From Adiantum capillus-veneris (Eukaryota; Streptophyta; Polypodiopsida; Polypodiales; Pteridaceae): 64,000 nucleotides of DNA. The stretch is taken from positions 16,492,912-16,556,911 of the forward strand of contig CM043965.1 in assembly GCA_014529385.2 (NCBI GenBank). Direction: 5' to 3'. The notes below the pieces were generated by a model that saw nothing but the letters and a program-made list of their open reading frames with translations, ran no database searches and was not told where the DNA came from. A program made the translations under genes and the position numbers. Below are positions 32,339 to 45,930 of the stretch, piece by piece. Numbering within the stretch: the first letter of the stretch is position 1; each line of letters opens with the position of its first letter.

Positions 32339-33033
32339 AATGCTTGGGTGTTGTAAAGAGCTTAGAAGTGGAGGCATATGATGCAAAGGCAGTGGTTGAT
32401 TTTCATGTGATGCCAGCAGGGTTGGGAGCATATCCTATTATACTGGGCAGACCATGGTTACGTGCAGTGGGAGCTGTTCAAGATTGGCGACATGGTACGA
32501 TTAGCCTCTATGGAAAGACATGTACCAAGAAGCTTTATAATATGGACACAAGGAAAGGATTAGAGGAGCTTTATGAAGATGAGGATGAGTCTAGTGATGA
32601 AGACTATTCCACAGTGACAGATGAGGACAGTGATAACACTACCAGTAGTGATGAGGATTCTGATGTTGCATTTCTTTTGATGGATAAAGAAATCCAGGAG
32701 TCTGGTTTAGCTGCATTTGCGAATGAAGTTGAAGATGAAAGTGAAGGGCCTTATGAAGTGATTGAAGAGCTGATGCAAACCAAGGTTGAGTTGTCAAAGA
32801 AGCTGGAATTGATGACACAAATGATTAGTGGAGACCTCTCAGCTATGGAGAAGGAGATATATTTGCACATGTCTGTCTATGCCAAAGTAATTGATGGTTT
32901 TCTTGATGGAAAGTTGATATATGGCATCTCTACGGGTTTTCCTTGGGAACCAGGTGGAACCTTGATTAAGCTTTTGATGCAGGGAAGGCAAAGTATTTTT
33001 GTGTGGGATCCAAGTGGAATGAGCTTCTACTAG
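32245..33033 (+). CDS. Protease C-terminus and acidic tail
   Basis: It begins in the overlap and supplies the rest of the protease (MGLTVAGVSGFWIRLANH, then VKCLGVVKSLEVEAYD, then YPIILGRPWLRAVGAVQDW). An Asp/Glu/Ser-rich stretch (about 32580-32670) and a helical segment follow. It ends at 33033, where a functional gypsy element would continue into RT. No RT, RNase H or integrase follows before the purine tract, so this element encodes structural protein and protease only and needs enzymes in trans. Confidence 0.75.
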   Translation: MRHNTLMHEKMGLTVAGVSGFWIRLANHQKVKCLGVVKSLEVEAYDAKAVVDFHVMPAGLGAYPIILGRPWLRAVGAVQDWRHGTISLYGKTCTKKLYNMDTRKGLEELYEDEDESSDEDYSTVTDEDSDNTTSSDEDSDVAFLLMDKEIQESGLAAFANEVEDESEGPYEVIEELMQTKVELSKKLELMTQMISGDLSAMEKEIYLHMSVYAKVIDGFLDGKLIYGISTGFPWEPGGTLIKLLMQGRQSIFVWDPSGMSFY

Positions 33034-33067
33034 TGTTGCTTCTGCTGAGCATGAATGCTCTAGCAGG

Positions 33068-33086
33068 CTAGGGGGTGGGCAAATTA
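33068..33086 (+). promoter_or_regulatory. Polypurine tract
   Basis: GCTAGGGGGTGGGCAAATTA directly precedes the TG of the 3' LTR. Confidence 0.65.
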
Positions 33087-34029
33087 TGTCACGAGTTTTT
33101 TGGAGCAAGGGATTGTGCATATGTACATATCCATGCATGGTGCATCGAATAAAGGTTTGCCCATTTTCCATAGTCAGGTGGTTACGTGGGGCCCACGCGT
33201 GTACATGTAGGACAGGGTGTACATAGTGCAGCGATTTTCACTATTATCAGTACCAGTGTGTTTTTTCTACAATAAGGAGGAGTTGATAGCGCGTAAAACT
33301 TCTCGAGGAAGCTATCCGCGGGCCGACAACATGAGGTAAGCAGGTGCGTCAGATGGCATCGAGTGGCGTCAGGAGGCCGAACGGGGTCAATATTTGCACG
33401 TGGATGAATACGGACACAAAGTGGTGTTTTCTTGTGAGAGTTATGCAGAAAGTTCATCATTAGGACCAATTTTTGGGGCCACTTCACGTGGTCATGAGAC
33501 GCATTATTGAAAAGAAATGAGTGCCAGGTGTGCGCATGGATGCAGCAGGGTGACAACTATGCATTACGAGGTCAGTTTTTGGCCTGTTCGGGGTCCGTTT
33601 GAGGTCATCTAAAACGCCAAGGGTGCCCAACTAAAAAAGCTAAGTGTAGGAACTGAAAAAATAGAGAGAAGACCAGAAAAAACGTGGAGAAGAGAGGAGG
33701 AACAGCCGCAACTGTTTTTTTGCTCATTTTGGAGCTTGTTTTGGCCGTAAACTGCTCATCCGAGGTCGAATTTGAGCACTTTGACATTGTAGACTGGGGT
33801 TTTGGGCCGTTCCGGACGCGATGGTGCTGTCCATTTTGCCAAATTCTTCCCTCTTTTTCTGATGTTTTGGCTGTGTAAGTTTCTCTTATGAGCGAAGCTT
33901 CTGCTCCAATTTGTGATTGTATCTGGTATCTTTTATCCATATTGTGTGAGCTATTTGCCCCATTGGTGTTGGCCCAAGCTCATTTGTATCTAATTATCAG
34001 AATTTCTCCTCTTTTGAGCTGAGTTTCTT

Positions 34030-34060
<31 letters not shown>

Positions 34061-34229
34061 GAGTGGGCAAGTGGATAGTCTCTCTCCTCTCACTCCAGAG
34101 GTGTGTTCCCTGTCTCGGCCAGGTGTGTTGTGTAAGCCGAGTGGTGCCCCATAGTGTGTGGTTGTATCTTCCCAAGAGTGTGTGTCGGGTCGTTATAGAG
34201 GCGCTGTGTGTGTTTTCATCCCGCTCACA
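33087..34229 (+). mobile_element. 3' LTR (1143 bp) of the gag-protease element
   Basis: Collinear with 28573-29716 throughout, starting TGTCACGAG and ending CCGCTCACA. It is followed by ATGT (34230-34233) and then copia sequence that resumes exactly where the left flank stopped. The whole element is 28573-34229 (5657 bp). Confidence 0.9.
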
Positions 34230-35944
34230 ATGTCATTAATAGGCTGATCTATAATATTTTCAAAAACCCCCATAGGTTGTACATTTGCCTCATTGGAATT
34301 TACATTTGAACTTCCACCTTCGAAAAGAGTCAACAAAGTGTCATAAATGTCATGTGAGCTTACATTATTGTCTCTAGTACATGACAGCAAGGGCTGAACA
34401 GAATCTTCCACAAACACAACATCTTGTGAGACCAAGATACACTTTTTTTGTGGATGATACAACCTGTAATCTTTGCTTTCAACACTCTAACCAACAAAAA
34501 TACATTTGACAGCCTTATCATCCAGTTTTTTGCATTGCGTTAGTGGTAGAAAAGCATATGCCAAACAGCCAAAAACTTGCATGTGCTCAATAGAAGGCTT
34601 TCTATCATACCATTCTTCGTATAGAGTCAAAGACTACAAAGCCTTTGTAGGACACATGTTAAGTACATAAGTGGCACACATGATGGCCTCAAGCCAAAAC
34701 AAATGCAGCAAAGCTTGACTTTTGACCATACATTGTGCCATTTCCATAAGTGACTTGTTTTTCCTCTCAGCAACACCATTTTGCTGAGGCGTATAAAACA
34801 TTGTACATTGGCGTTTTATCCCACAACTAGCTAGAAATGCATTAATTCATGAGACATATACTCCCCCCTCGATCGGAACGGACGGTGTCCATTGTATATT
34901 TCAAGACATTTTTAGCCATAGCCAGAAATTGTTTGAAGCACATAAATAATACTTCGGACTTTGCTTTAAGTGGATACACCCATGCATGCCTGGAGTAATT
35001 ATCAATGAGAGTCACAAAGTAAAGGTAATTGCCCAAGGAAGGAGTTTGCATGGGTCCACAAACATCGCTATGCACAAGCTGCAACCTGCATGTGTCCCTA
35101 ATTGAACCATCCTTTGGAAACTTTGAACACTGCATCTTACCCAAAATACAACCTTCACAAACATGTTTAACAGGTGCTTCAAGAGGTGGCAAAGAAGAAA
35201 CCATATCAAATTTCTGCAAACACAGCAAACTAGCAAAATTTAGATGTCCAAAACATGCATGCCAAAGTTTTGCATCTGAAATAGCCTTAGAATCCACAAC
35301 TACATCTGCAAAATGTTGCCACACTTGTCAACAAAGTGAGCTTATACATCACATGACATAAAATGCCTGATGCAACAATCTTGTCCACCAAAACTGGGAT
35401 CATGAATTGTACATCTGTCATCCATAAATTTCACAACAAGACCAAGTCTATCAAGTGCATATATAGACAAAAGATTCTTCTTGATCCCAAGTACATAAAT
35501 TGCATCAACAAGTGTGAATGAACTGACATTTGCAACCAATTAGCACAATCTTTCCAACTCCCTTAATAGGATAAGAGGCATTGTTGGCACAAGTGACTGA
35601 ATTCCTATGAGGGACATCCTTGAGAGAGGTAAACAAGTCACGAGATGAGAGGTAATGGGCTTTGTAGCACCACTGTCAAAGTACCACACTTGAGCATCTA
35701 CAGCAACAACTGACAAACATGCATCATGGACAGTAGGATCATAAGTGCACTTTGCACTAAAAGCCCATTCTGTATGAGCATCAGCATCACAATCTCCTTT
35801 CACAGAAGACTCAACCATAGCTGCATTTGTAGTGGAACCAGTATTAGTAGTGGAACCAGCCTCGTTATTCTTAGCATCTTTGGCCTTCAACTTAGGACAC
35901 TGCTTTATCAAGTGGTCATTAGATTTATAATAATGGCAACGCAT
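34230..35944 (-). pseudogene. Copia element, minus strand: integrase, protease and zinc knuckle
   Basis: This continues the copia copy interrupted at 28572. On the minus strand it carries the integrase (35324-34842) with the HVCEGC box, VHSDVCGP and an intact second Asp in RSDRGG. One G is missing from the G run just after this Asp (about 34867), giving a frameshift; the third catalytic region further on is out of frame. The protease region is at 35690-35342 (YFDSGATK). The knuckle is at 35944-35900 (CHYYKSNDHLIKQC), with Tyr where a second Cys is expected. Confidence 0.85.
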
Positions 35945-36766
35945 CTTCTTTTTGCCCTTATCACCATAACTCCCAAAAACATTGCTACCAGCAAAAGCAT
36001 TAGGAACAGGTGATTTACCACTCGCAAAAGAACCATGAGGAGCGGCTACTTTATTGTTACCACCTCTTCTTTGAGCAGCAATAAAGGCCTATTCAACTGC
36101 ACGCTGTCTAGTCGTGTTTTTTTGGAAAGTGACTCTTGCAACAGCAATGTACATAATGCATCAAACTTGACAACTTCAGGATTTCCTTGGGTCATAAGTC
36201 TCCAAGTACAAGCAAAAGTCTGGTAAGATCTGGCAAGGCATCAAGAATAGTCTGCACAAGGAATCTGTTTGAAAGGACTTTGCCTACAAAAGTAAGTTTC
36301 TCATTGATATCCTTGACAGCAGCAAGGAAAGTGTCCATGTCATCTTCCACATGCATAATGTTTGACTCTAGCTCTTTACGCAGCAATAATTTTTGCCTCG
36401 TTGCGACTTGCATAAAGACTAGCCAGAATATCCCAAGCCTATTTTGCAAATTTTTTGAATGAATGTGGGGAGTAATAGTGCACTCCACAAACAACGCAAT
36501 CAATGCATGAGCCTATGCATCATTTATATCCCAACAAGCTTGCTCAACCGTAGGCAAAATAGCTCTGGTAGCAACAATCCTGCAACATCCTCAACATCTC
36601 CTATATCCTCTGAACCAGGACGTGCATCAATGCCCTGCACAATGTTCCAAGTTCCCTTTGACATAAGGACATGTTGCATCATGTAAGCCCACATAGGGTA
36701 ATTGTCCACATCCAATTTGTCCTCAACAACAAACATCTTGAACATATTTGTGTTGTTGTCGGTCAT
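35945..36766 (-). pseudogene. Copia element, minus strand: gag
   Basis: Gag starts at 36766 on the minus strand (MTDNNTNMFKMF) and runs down to about 35945, homologous to 46729-47570. It contains the NYPMWAYMMQHVL motif and the RxKELESNIMHVEDDMDTFL region, with frameshifts near 36520 and 36190. Confidence 0.85.
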
Positions 36767-37114
36767 GGAAAATGCATGCACCTGATGTGAAAATTGCTCA
36801 AAAAGAGGAAAAACAAAGCAAGAACAATACATGATATATAACACAAACCATAGAATACTATAAGGGACTTGTTATGCAATAAATGACTCTAGTAGAAATT
36901 GTGCACAAAATGACAAAATAGTCTGCGTAGTACTTGCAATGGAAACGGAGGCTGAAATGAGCCCGAATCAGAAATCTAAGGAGACTAAGCTCTACGAGAT
37001 ATCCCAAAATGTTTATCGACTTGCTGATGCTTGCCAAAGCTCACAAAAATTGGAGAAAGTGAGCAGGCATGTGTTGGAGCTACTAGCAACTAAGCCTGGG
37101 AGGATGCAACCTAC

Positions 37115-37356
37115 TCCGATACCAATTGTTGGAATTAGGGTTGCAGGAAAACACACATAGCTTGGAGAAGTTGAAGGAAGCTCAAGGCACACAATGGAGA
37201 GTGTATTACTTAGTGTGCAATGGAAAGATAAGATAGCCCTAGAGTGATGGGCATATATACAAAGCACGGGGGAAAAAAACCTCCTAGTGAGGGAAAAAAT
37301 GCCCCGATGGGTTTAAGTGTGTTCACACGCATCACTAACACATGTATATGGTAACA
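37115..37356 (-). mobile_element. 5' LTR and primer site of the minus-strand copia
   Basis: LTR 37127-37356 (230 bp) reads on the minus strand TGTTACCATATAC...AATTCCAACA, matching the 227-bp LTRs at 46145 and 52328 but clearly more diverged. Next to it, GATACCAAT is the complement of the TGGTATC primer site. The matching 3' LTR is missing because of truncation at 27621. Confidence 0.9.
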
Positions 37357-37967
37357 TCAATCTCATCTCAACTCTCCCCCCATGCTACCGCTTTCTGTGC
37401 CTGCCATCAATTCACTTACACCCACACTCACATATGTGTCACAACAGGCCACTGGCTACTCACAGACATTCTCCAATCCTCTTTCGCATAGCACTATAGA
37501 AGCTTCCCACCATCCTTTGTTCCCCTTCCACTTGCATGTTGACCCCCACCCCACACACATCCACCTTGATTGCCTTTCGTGAAAATATAGCTGCATACAA
37601 CACACAGACACACTATTTTGTCTTGCTCACTGCCAATCACAACACACCCGTCCAACTTGTTGTCTCCAAAATTGCAGACGCACACACATATACACACCCA
37701 CACTCATACACATTACTCATCGCGCCGTACACCATGGCCATACCCCTTTGGGAGGTCACTACAACGAGAAAATGTTTATCATATGACTTCAATAGTAGGA
37801 TGATTTCATTCTATATTTCAGGACATTTTCACATACGGTGATGTGTTGGAAAAATGATATTGAAAAAAACAAATAGATTGAATAGGAAAAGGTTCTCTTT
37901 TACTATGGTGAAAAATTTACACCTAAGGGATTAAACTGAGTATTATATAGGTTTTACATATAGTGGA

Positions 37968-37991
37968 CCCCCCCCCCCCCCCCCCCCCCCC
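37968..37991. repeat. Poly-C run
   Basis: More than 20 consecutive C, directly visible; the exact length is uncertain in raw data of this kind. Confidence 0.9.
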
Positions 37992-38456
37992 AAAACGCGC
38001 TCTCTTGCATGCTCATTGCAAGGTTTTAGCACAACTACACACGCATACAACAAATTCATGTTGCCAGCCAAATTTTGTGCATAGCACACTCCCATAAACC
38101 CATATACGCCCCCTCTCTCCCTCCCTCTCCCCCGTAGGCTACCACCTAAGCCTCATATAAATAGGCCAAGAAAATAAAAGTCTTTAAAAAAGAAATTTAT
38201 TGAATTTTTTGAAACAATCTACATGCAAGAACTGACTCTCCCTCTCCTCCCCCTCCCTCTCTCCTACCTGTCTCTCTCCTCTCCTCTCCCCCTCCCTCTC
38301 CCCTAGCTCCTTCTTCTTCCTTTCATTGCCTTCCTCGTTTGCATCCTTAGGTTTAGCAGCCAATAGTGCTCAACAATACCACAACCATGCACCCTTTTGA
38401 ACCATTTTTCACCGAAATCTCCTCTGTGTGTATATACCTAGTGCACACATACACGT

Positions 38457-38589
<133 letters not shown>

Positions 38590-38640
38590 TGCATGCATTC
38601 GCTCACTCATCTCCTTCTCTTTCATTTTAGAGCTTGCATA

Positions 38641-39724
38641 ACCTTGTAATCTTTGACATAATAGATCTTAAACACCAATTTTCCTCTAAAACAACCTTCT
38701 TTGTTATATCTTGTAGGTAGGATCTTCAAATCCATGCTTATTGGAGCTTAATAATTTCATCTTAATATATATTTTAGCATTATTAGTCTAAGCTAGATGG
38801 AAATGCTTGCAAATTTGTACAACATATACTTAGCAAGTGTGTTTATTATACAACTTGAAACTATTGAAGTCATGCATTTTTTGTTTGAGCGAGCAAGTCT
38901 CTAAAGCACCATGGTACAAGGTGACCTCTTACTATGTTAGTTGATTTACTATGTTAGTTGAGTGGTGCTCTTTGTGACAATGGCTCAAGATGATGACATA
39001 GCATGACTCTCTTCTGGTCGCAATAGCTCTCCTCAAGCAATTTCATTGTATAACTGAATGCAGCTCCCATCACAACAACCATTGTGGAGGGATTCTTAAA
39101 AGGGAAATAAAAAAGCTTTACATGAGCAAGACATTATTTCCAACATGGAAACATCATGGGATGGATTTAAGAATTGTGACTACATTACCCTTGTCTCTTC
39201 ATGACCATATCTTGATCAATAAGAAGCAACTTGGAGTCTATTGTTTTTGTTGCTGCACAAGAGCACCCTATCTCTACGATATTTTGAGTTTGTCGGTAAC
39301 TTAAACTAGATTTTTAACATTTTAAGTGTAAATTGCTTATTGCTTTGGCTTTTTGCTACATGAAAAATGTAAAAATACACTAGAGTCCAATCTCTAAATG
39401 ATATCTGTAAAATAAAACTTGGTAGCCCACCATGCAGTTGTGATATCAAAACTTAACATCATGTTAATATAATTTTTTTTCTTGATTACAAATCAAAAAG
39501 AATTTCAAGTTGTGTTAAAGAAGATACTCCTTGTGTTAGTACTTGATTCCTTCTTAAAGAGCAAGAGAGAGAAATTCAAAATGAGTATTGAAACTCTCTT
39601 GATCACATGGTGAATATAATTCAATTTTGATTAAAAACTACTTAAAAAATCATATCCCAAAATGCATCTATTTTTTGCCTTTGGGGGCACTGTCCTCGAA
39701 GATCCCCTGATGATAAGATAGCAC
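38641..39724. other. No recognisable feature
   Basis: AT-rich, only short ORFs. I see nothing I can support here. Confidence 0.5.
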
Positions 39725-40110
39725 CCGTCAAATCTATTCGCCTCTATGTGCAAACAACAAGCTGCCATGGCTCGTCTACATGTAGGAAAGGGTAATCAAG
39801 GGGGGAAAAATTACATCTAAAAAAGTTGGAGGGGGTACAACAACCCAAGACCTACAAAATTTTGATAATTGTCTAAAATTATTTTAGTTTATACATGAGT
39901 TTAAGTTATATACAAGTGACACTTCAAAAAACTCACTTATGGGCACTTGAGGCAACTCGATAGCTGGCGCTACACTCTCAACTTGTAGTGCATGTACATG
40001 TGCTTGCTTCAAAAATACCACAAAAAGAAAGCCCAGACACCCTTTTAAAACAAGGCGTCATATCCATATGTAAAAGTTTACAAAAGAGGGGGTCTTCAAA
40101 ATGCATGGAA
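39725..40110 (-). repeat. Direct repeat, left copy (probable decayed LTR)
   Basis: It matches 41990-42370 in the same orientation over about 380 bp (TGTGCAAA, then CAACCCAAGACCT, then ACTCACTTATGGGCACT). The two copies flank a minus-strand gag remnant, which fits LTRs of one old element. Confidence 0.55.
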
Positions 40111-41989
40111 CCTAGCTTGCTAAAACATTCATGCTTAGTAGTAGCATAAACATGTTGTCCACCTGGATCAAAAGACCATACAACATAAGCACAAAATGCA
40201 TGAAAAACACTAGCCATATCAATGCTCCCAATATTAAAGCATAAACCATAGGTAGAATCCAAATACTCTTGAGGCATAAAGTACTCTCAATGAATAGAAC
40301 ATAGAGAAACCATTCATTACTATAGCATGCAAAGAAGCATTTAACATCTCATCCAAAAGGTCTTCAAATTTTAAATTCATTATCTTCATATCGTTATGCA
40401 TATCCATGTCATTTTCCCCACTCTTCATTAAGAATCCATCCAATTCAACCACTCCATGCTTGATAGATAAGCCATCTTCCATACATAATTTAGGCTCCTT
40501 AACAAGAGGATCAAGCAAGGTAACATCCACTATAGTTTACAAATTCATATCCACTATAGTTTACAAATTCAATGTTTTCTTCAATTATGGATACCCATAT
40601 CATCATACACATTATGAGCATGTGTGATTCTTCTTTCACATGCTCAAGAGAATGAAAAGCATGGAAGTCTTCATTGCATACCTTGTCCATATTTATATCT
40701 AAAATATGAGATACATTTTTCTTTACATCTTCTTGCAATCCAAGCTGCCTCACTCTCTCTAGCTTCCATTCCATATGCTTCACAACCTTCACTGCATCAT
40801 CAAAAGCATTTGGTCTTTGTACGCTCAACCTTCAATCTCAAATCAGCCCTTAAGATTTGCATAAACATGCTTACTTTAATCATATGAGAAGGAACCTTAG
40901 TTCCCAAATAACACACTATCCCTTCCAAAAATCATTAAAATGCTTCACAAAGGCACCTACACTCTGATCCTTCAATGGAGTCCCATAAATTTGTTGGATC
41001 CTCTACCTTTTTTTTTTTGCAAAACTCACAATGGTGAGTAGATTATATTAGCAAAATCATAGAATTACAAACTCTTGCCATGCTTGTAACGAGCCATGAC
41101 ATCTTTCATTGATCAAGGATACATCGGTTGATCTTTTAGGTCCATCATGTTCCACTCATCAGAGTTCAGGTCTTGTCGGATCCTCTACCTTACTAAACCT
41201 TTCATGGAAAGCCTTCTGGACAACCTCATGATAATTCATTACTGGGGAAGGCTGAAAAAATTTCAACCAAGACTCATATTCATGATAACATGTCGTTGCA
41301 TCCTCTTTCAACAAAAAGAACAAAATCTTTAGCATAAGCATTTGATCTTCCTTGTTTGCAAGCAAAAAAGAGAACTCAAATTTCTCAATGAATTCATTAG
41401 CACCTTCACATGTATGACCATAAAAAAATTGGAAACTCTAGCATCATAGCCATCAAACCTGTCCATTGAAGGTTACTTGAAGAATATCCTTGGTGGTGGG
41501 CACCAAAACATTGTCGAGAAAATAACAACAACGGGCACCTCTATAGAAATCTATCCCAATATTTCTCAGGATACAATACTAGCACCACATATAGCATCAA
41601 AATAATCCCAACAAAACCACAACTCAGAGACAAGTGGTCCCTTGGGAGTTTACAAGCACATGCCCACCCAAAAGACCACCATGGAAACTAGGAAGCACCT
41701 ACCTCGGATGGATTTACAACACATGCCAACCAATGTACTTGAGGAAAAGAGCTTTCCCTTTCACCAAAGGATTCTTCAAAATCACAATCTTGAAGTGTAT
41801 ACACACCACTAAACAAGTGAACTTCCACAACTTACCCTACACCAAACTGCATGCAGGTTGTAATATCATGTATCCTTTGGGAAACAGACTCTACCTCCCA
41901 AACCACAACCCTAAAAGGGATGATTTTAAGCCTAAAAAATTCTCTGCATTTTGTTCATAAAAGTTTTAAATGCTAAAAATTTGAAATAT
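40111..41989 (-). pseudogene. Decayed gag on the minus strand
   Basis: On the minus strand a capsid runs from about 41480 down to 40700. The part at 41365-41159 has LKEDATTCYHEYESWLKFF and KAFHERFSKVEDP. The part at 40828-40740 has RPNAFDDAVKVVKHMEWKL and the QLG that follows. The last motif is the same capsid end as in the gag at 30736. Stops and shifts are frequent, and a 29-bp stretch is tandemly duplicated near 40530-40570. No pol motif found. Confidence 0.5.
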
Positions 41990-42370
41990 ATGCACCTCTA
42001 TGTGCAAAATTGGTGTGAATGGCAAGCTGTCATGGCATGGCTACAAATAGGAAAGGCTAGTCAAGGGCAAAAAACTGCATTAAAAAGCATGGAGGGGACA
42101 CAAAGACCCAAGACCTGTAAATTTCTGATATTTGGCTAAACTTTCTTTAGTTAATGCATGCGTTTATATACAAGTGGCACTTCAAAAACTCACTTATGGG
42201 CACTCAAGACAATCCGAAAGCTAGCACTACACTTGACTTACACCGCATATATATGTGCTTGCTCTAAAAAGACCACAAAAAGGAATCCAACACACCCTTT
42301 TGGCATGAAATCATGTCCATGTGTACAAATTTACAAAAACGGTGCTCAAAATGTGCATAACAATGTCATT
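41990..42370 (-). repeat. Direct repeat, right copy (probable decayed LTR)
   Basis: Partner of 39725-40110; clearly diverged, so old. LTR ends cannot be placed exactly. Confidence 0.55.
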
Positions 42371-45316
42371 CTATGACAGGCAAGTATTATGACCTAGACA
42401 AATGTAGATATAAACAAACGTCTACATTCTATGATGTTGTAGGTCTTGAATTCATATCATCTCAGATCATAAGAGATCCACAAGATTGGCAATATTAGGA
42501 AGGTAATGAAATTTACATCTGAATCCAGAGAAAGCTATGTCATGTTTCACGAAGATAGATAGATTCTTATGAAGAAGGTTTACATATGTCTAAACATCAA
42601 CAAATCAATGCATGCCATATATTTAAAGATAAAAAAAATTAGCTCAAGCCAGAGCCAAACATTTTTGAACATTGCTCTTGGAGAAAACATTAGTGATCAT
42701 CCTGGGAAGGGGGGAGCCATATCATTTTTCAGTAGTCAAACACCCATAGGACATCAATGAAACCCATAGGCAAGCCAAAGTTAGAATAGTCTACAAATAG
42801 TACAGGACACCAAAGTAGTTGCAATTTTAGCTAGAGAACACATTAGGAAGGGAGGAACCACAAAAAAAATTTAAATTCAATCAAGAATCACACATTTAGC
42901 TATAAGTCCCACATCTTTTAACTAGTCCTTTTTGAAGCGCATATCATCACTACAATATATATGGTTTTTTGAAGTGACTAGTTAATATAGATTTTGTTCA
43001 TACAATCAAGGAGTAGATTTTCACTTAATTTTTTTGATTCAAAGTCAAAAGCTAACCAATCCAACAATGTTCAAGCATGACATGTAACCAAGCTGACATA
43101 TGCATATAGAGACTCAGATGGAAATGAAAATGGAAATGAATATGAAAATGACATATGCATATAGAGACTCAGATGGAAATGAATATCAACAAGGTTAGGG
43201 TCTTATGCAAGCCTCTATTGGATGGCAAGTTTGAGATCAAAGATTGTTTCAAGCTGATACAAAACCTCAAGTTGTCAAAAAGGCTTTAGAAAGCTCAAAA
43301 TTGGTAGAATCCAAAGATATAGAAAGTCTACATGATGTCACTCTTCAACAAAAACATTCATACCAGAAGCTACACAAAGATCACCACTGAAGTCCTCTCT
43401 AGAGACAAATTTTGCAAACGATACAGTGAATGTTTTAAGGTCAAAAGTTACTCAAATTCAAGTAGATGATGCGCAATAATTTTAAGGGAAAACTACAATA
43501 TCATAGTCAATATGTGCTTTGGAGAGTGATAAAAGCAAAGAAGCTATAAAAGAGTTCAACCAAGAGAAACATCCACAACAAGAGTAATCAGTACATAAGG
43601 AGTTCTTGAAAAGATCAAGTATGACATCGTCTGTCAAAGTGGAAATGAGTTCTTAAGGGAAATAAAACTAGATTTTCAGCTAAATAAAAATTTCTTGTCT
43701 TTTCACACATGTCTAAAATGTGGCTAACCACAACTAGGTGATACTCTAGAATTCATTATCATGTCTCAGAACAAACTAGGAATATGTTGGTGAATAATTT
43801 CTATCACCATTCAGATTAATTTTTAGATCCTAAAATCTCACTTTCATGTGATGATAGTAAAGGATATACATGACGACATGATTTTGCGAATGCTACTAGC
43901 CCAAACAATTCTAAAGATATAATGTTCATAAGAGATGTAGTATGCAAAGTCAAACTTGATTGAAGAGTACCAAAAATCATCACAAATAGAAGAGAACAAA
44001 ATCTCCTTTTGGAGATTGATACAAAGATAGAGCCGATTGTAGATGTTTTAACTCCACCGCACAAAACTCTAGATAAGCTTAAGGCAAATCAAGTAAAAGT
44101 AAATGTCACAAGTAACAACCATAAAAGATACTAAGAAGGAAGTGCCATCAATACCAAAGGTGAAGGAGATTGAAGTTGTAAAAAACCAAGAAGCAGACCA
44201 CCAGAAAAAAGATGAAAAATTTGAATTAACCAGAACACAAGTGGAGTTTCAAAATGGAAGTGAAAAGGTATCTCCATCATTGCTAAATGGTTTAAAAAAT
44301 ATAGATCCTGGTGAAACACAAATTCATGAATCACCTTTCGTAGAGGCCTAGCTAGATCATGATAAAATCTCAATAGGAAAATAGAAAGATCCTCAGTAGT
44401 ACCACCAATGAGGATTGTTGTAGTACTCATTAGTGAAAATGGAGCAAGATTTTGATGCATCACTCTTTTGGATAAAGAAGCAAAGCGAAATACGGTTTCA
44501 CATAAAAATCAAAGACTATTTGAGAGTACTTCAAAACAATCATAGGTAAGGTTGAAAATAAATTGGCTATGTTGTCTACTATTCTGAGCATCCGAAAGCA
44601 TAAAGAACAGGTAAAATTTCAAGCGATGCGTTCAAAGGAAATAGTTGTAGATTTCCTCAGGGGGTGAGCTATAAATATGTGGACATAGCCCGTGAGTTCA
44701 ACATATTGGAATATAACATAAAGTAACATGAAAGGGCATCCAATTGTTCAAGAAACCATAGATGACTGCTTCCCAAATCATGTCAATACCTTGTGCAACT
44801 ACATCTCATTACTTCAAGCTGCAAACAAGGGTGACTAAATTTGAAAAAAGACCTTCAATTTCCAACCACTAAAGATAGCTTAGAGCTTATTTGTGACAAC
44901 TATTGAAGGTATATTCCACAAACTATGTGCTCCAAGAGAAAAATTTGGATAAAAATCTCATCAAGAGCTATTTGTGCTTATCTTCAAGGTTTAGCAAGAG
45001 CAAATCTTGGGCTACAATTTGATAAAGAACTTCCTTCACCTATTCAAATTTCCATAGGTGATCGTGTCTTGAGAGAGACCTTCACTTTGCATGGGAAGGA
45101 AACAATTGAGAGATATATTGTTGCAATTATAAGATCCCTAATCTTGCAATTTTTTTTGAAAAAAAGAGATTTGAATGGTTATGTTTATGCTTTACATTTC
45201 TAAGTTACATTTTTGACTTTTGAATGTGAAAAGCAAGCTTGTTTTCATCTTGCCTTTGAGATGGGTTTAATAGGGTCCATAGATACAGAGAGAAATGCAA
45301 AGAAGCACATCTATAA

Positions 45317-45319
<3 letters not shown>
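42371..45319. other. Low-information stretch with weak ORFs
   Basis: ORFs at 44103-44351 (Lys/Glu-rich) and 44925-45203 have no family I recognise and may be remnants. A 33-bp sequence (starting ACATATGCATATAGAGACTC) is repeated at about 43096 and 43150. Nothing else supported. Confidence 0.4.

Positions 45320-45320
<1 letters not shown>

Positions 45321-45349
<29 letters not shown>
45321..45349. repeat. (GT)n microsatellite
   Basis: About 14 GT units at the left edge of repeat R1, copy 2. Confidence 0.9.
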
Positions 45350-45350
<1 letters not shown>

Positions 45351-45360
45351 GTCGGGCTCC

Positions 45361-45930
45361 CAAAATTCTAAGCCTCTCTATCTTATTGTAGTGATAGTGA
45401 GAACCACAAACATAAATGTTATACCATGGGCTTGAGTCGACTCGACTAGTGCATGGAGGCTATGAGATTTTGTAAGGCTCTCGGTAAACACACTTGATCC
45501 CTATATACTCAAAGCTACACTCGAATGCATGTCAAGTAGCAAATGCTAATTATGACACCGCAAGAAAATCTCATTGATTCACTAAGCAAATAAATTCCAA
45601 ACGAGACAAAACTTGTAGGATGGATAGGAAACACCTAAAGACACATGCCCATGCCCTCAAATCCCCCTTCTGACCACTTGCCAAAATTGTGCTTTTTATC
45701 TACAAGGTAGATTTGGCCTAACTGTTTTCAACGTGCAATATAGCCAATATCTTAGCAATGATGCCCCAACACCCCTCCAATGCACAAAATGCAATTTTGT
45801 TATGTAAATCCTTATTTTTGAGCAGATTAAGGAGAAGGTGAGCTACAACAAAAATGTAATTTTACAGTGATAAAAGCATAATGTCACAAAAATCTTTCAC
45901 CTATGAACGTAATGAAGCAGACGGCTCTTC
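45361..45930 (+). repeat. Interspersed repeat R1, copy 2
   Basis: Same orientation and order as 8486-9055. Near its right end, CCTATGAACGTAATGAAGCA is directly repeated at about 45900 and 45944. Confidence 0.7.

Noticed and set aside
44925-45203. A host gene of 92 codons
   Set aside because: No family resemblance, no supporting neighbouring exons, and surroundings made of repeats.
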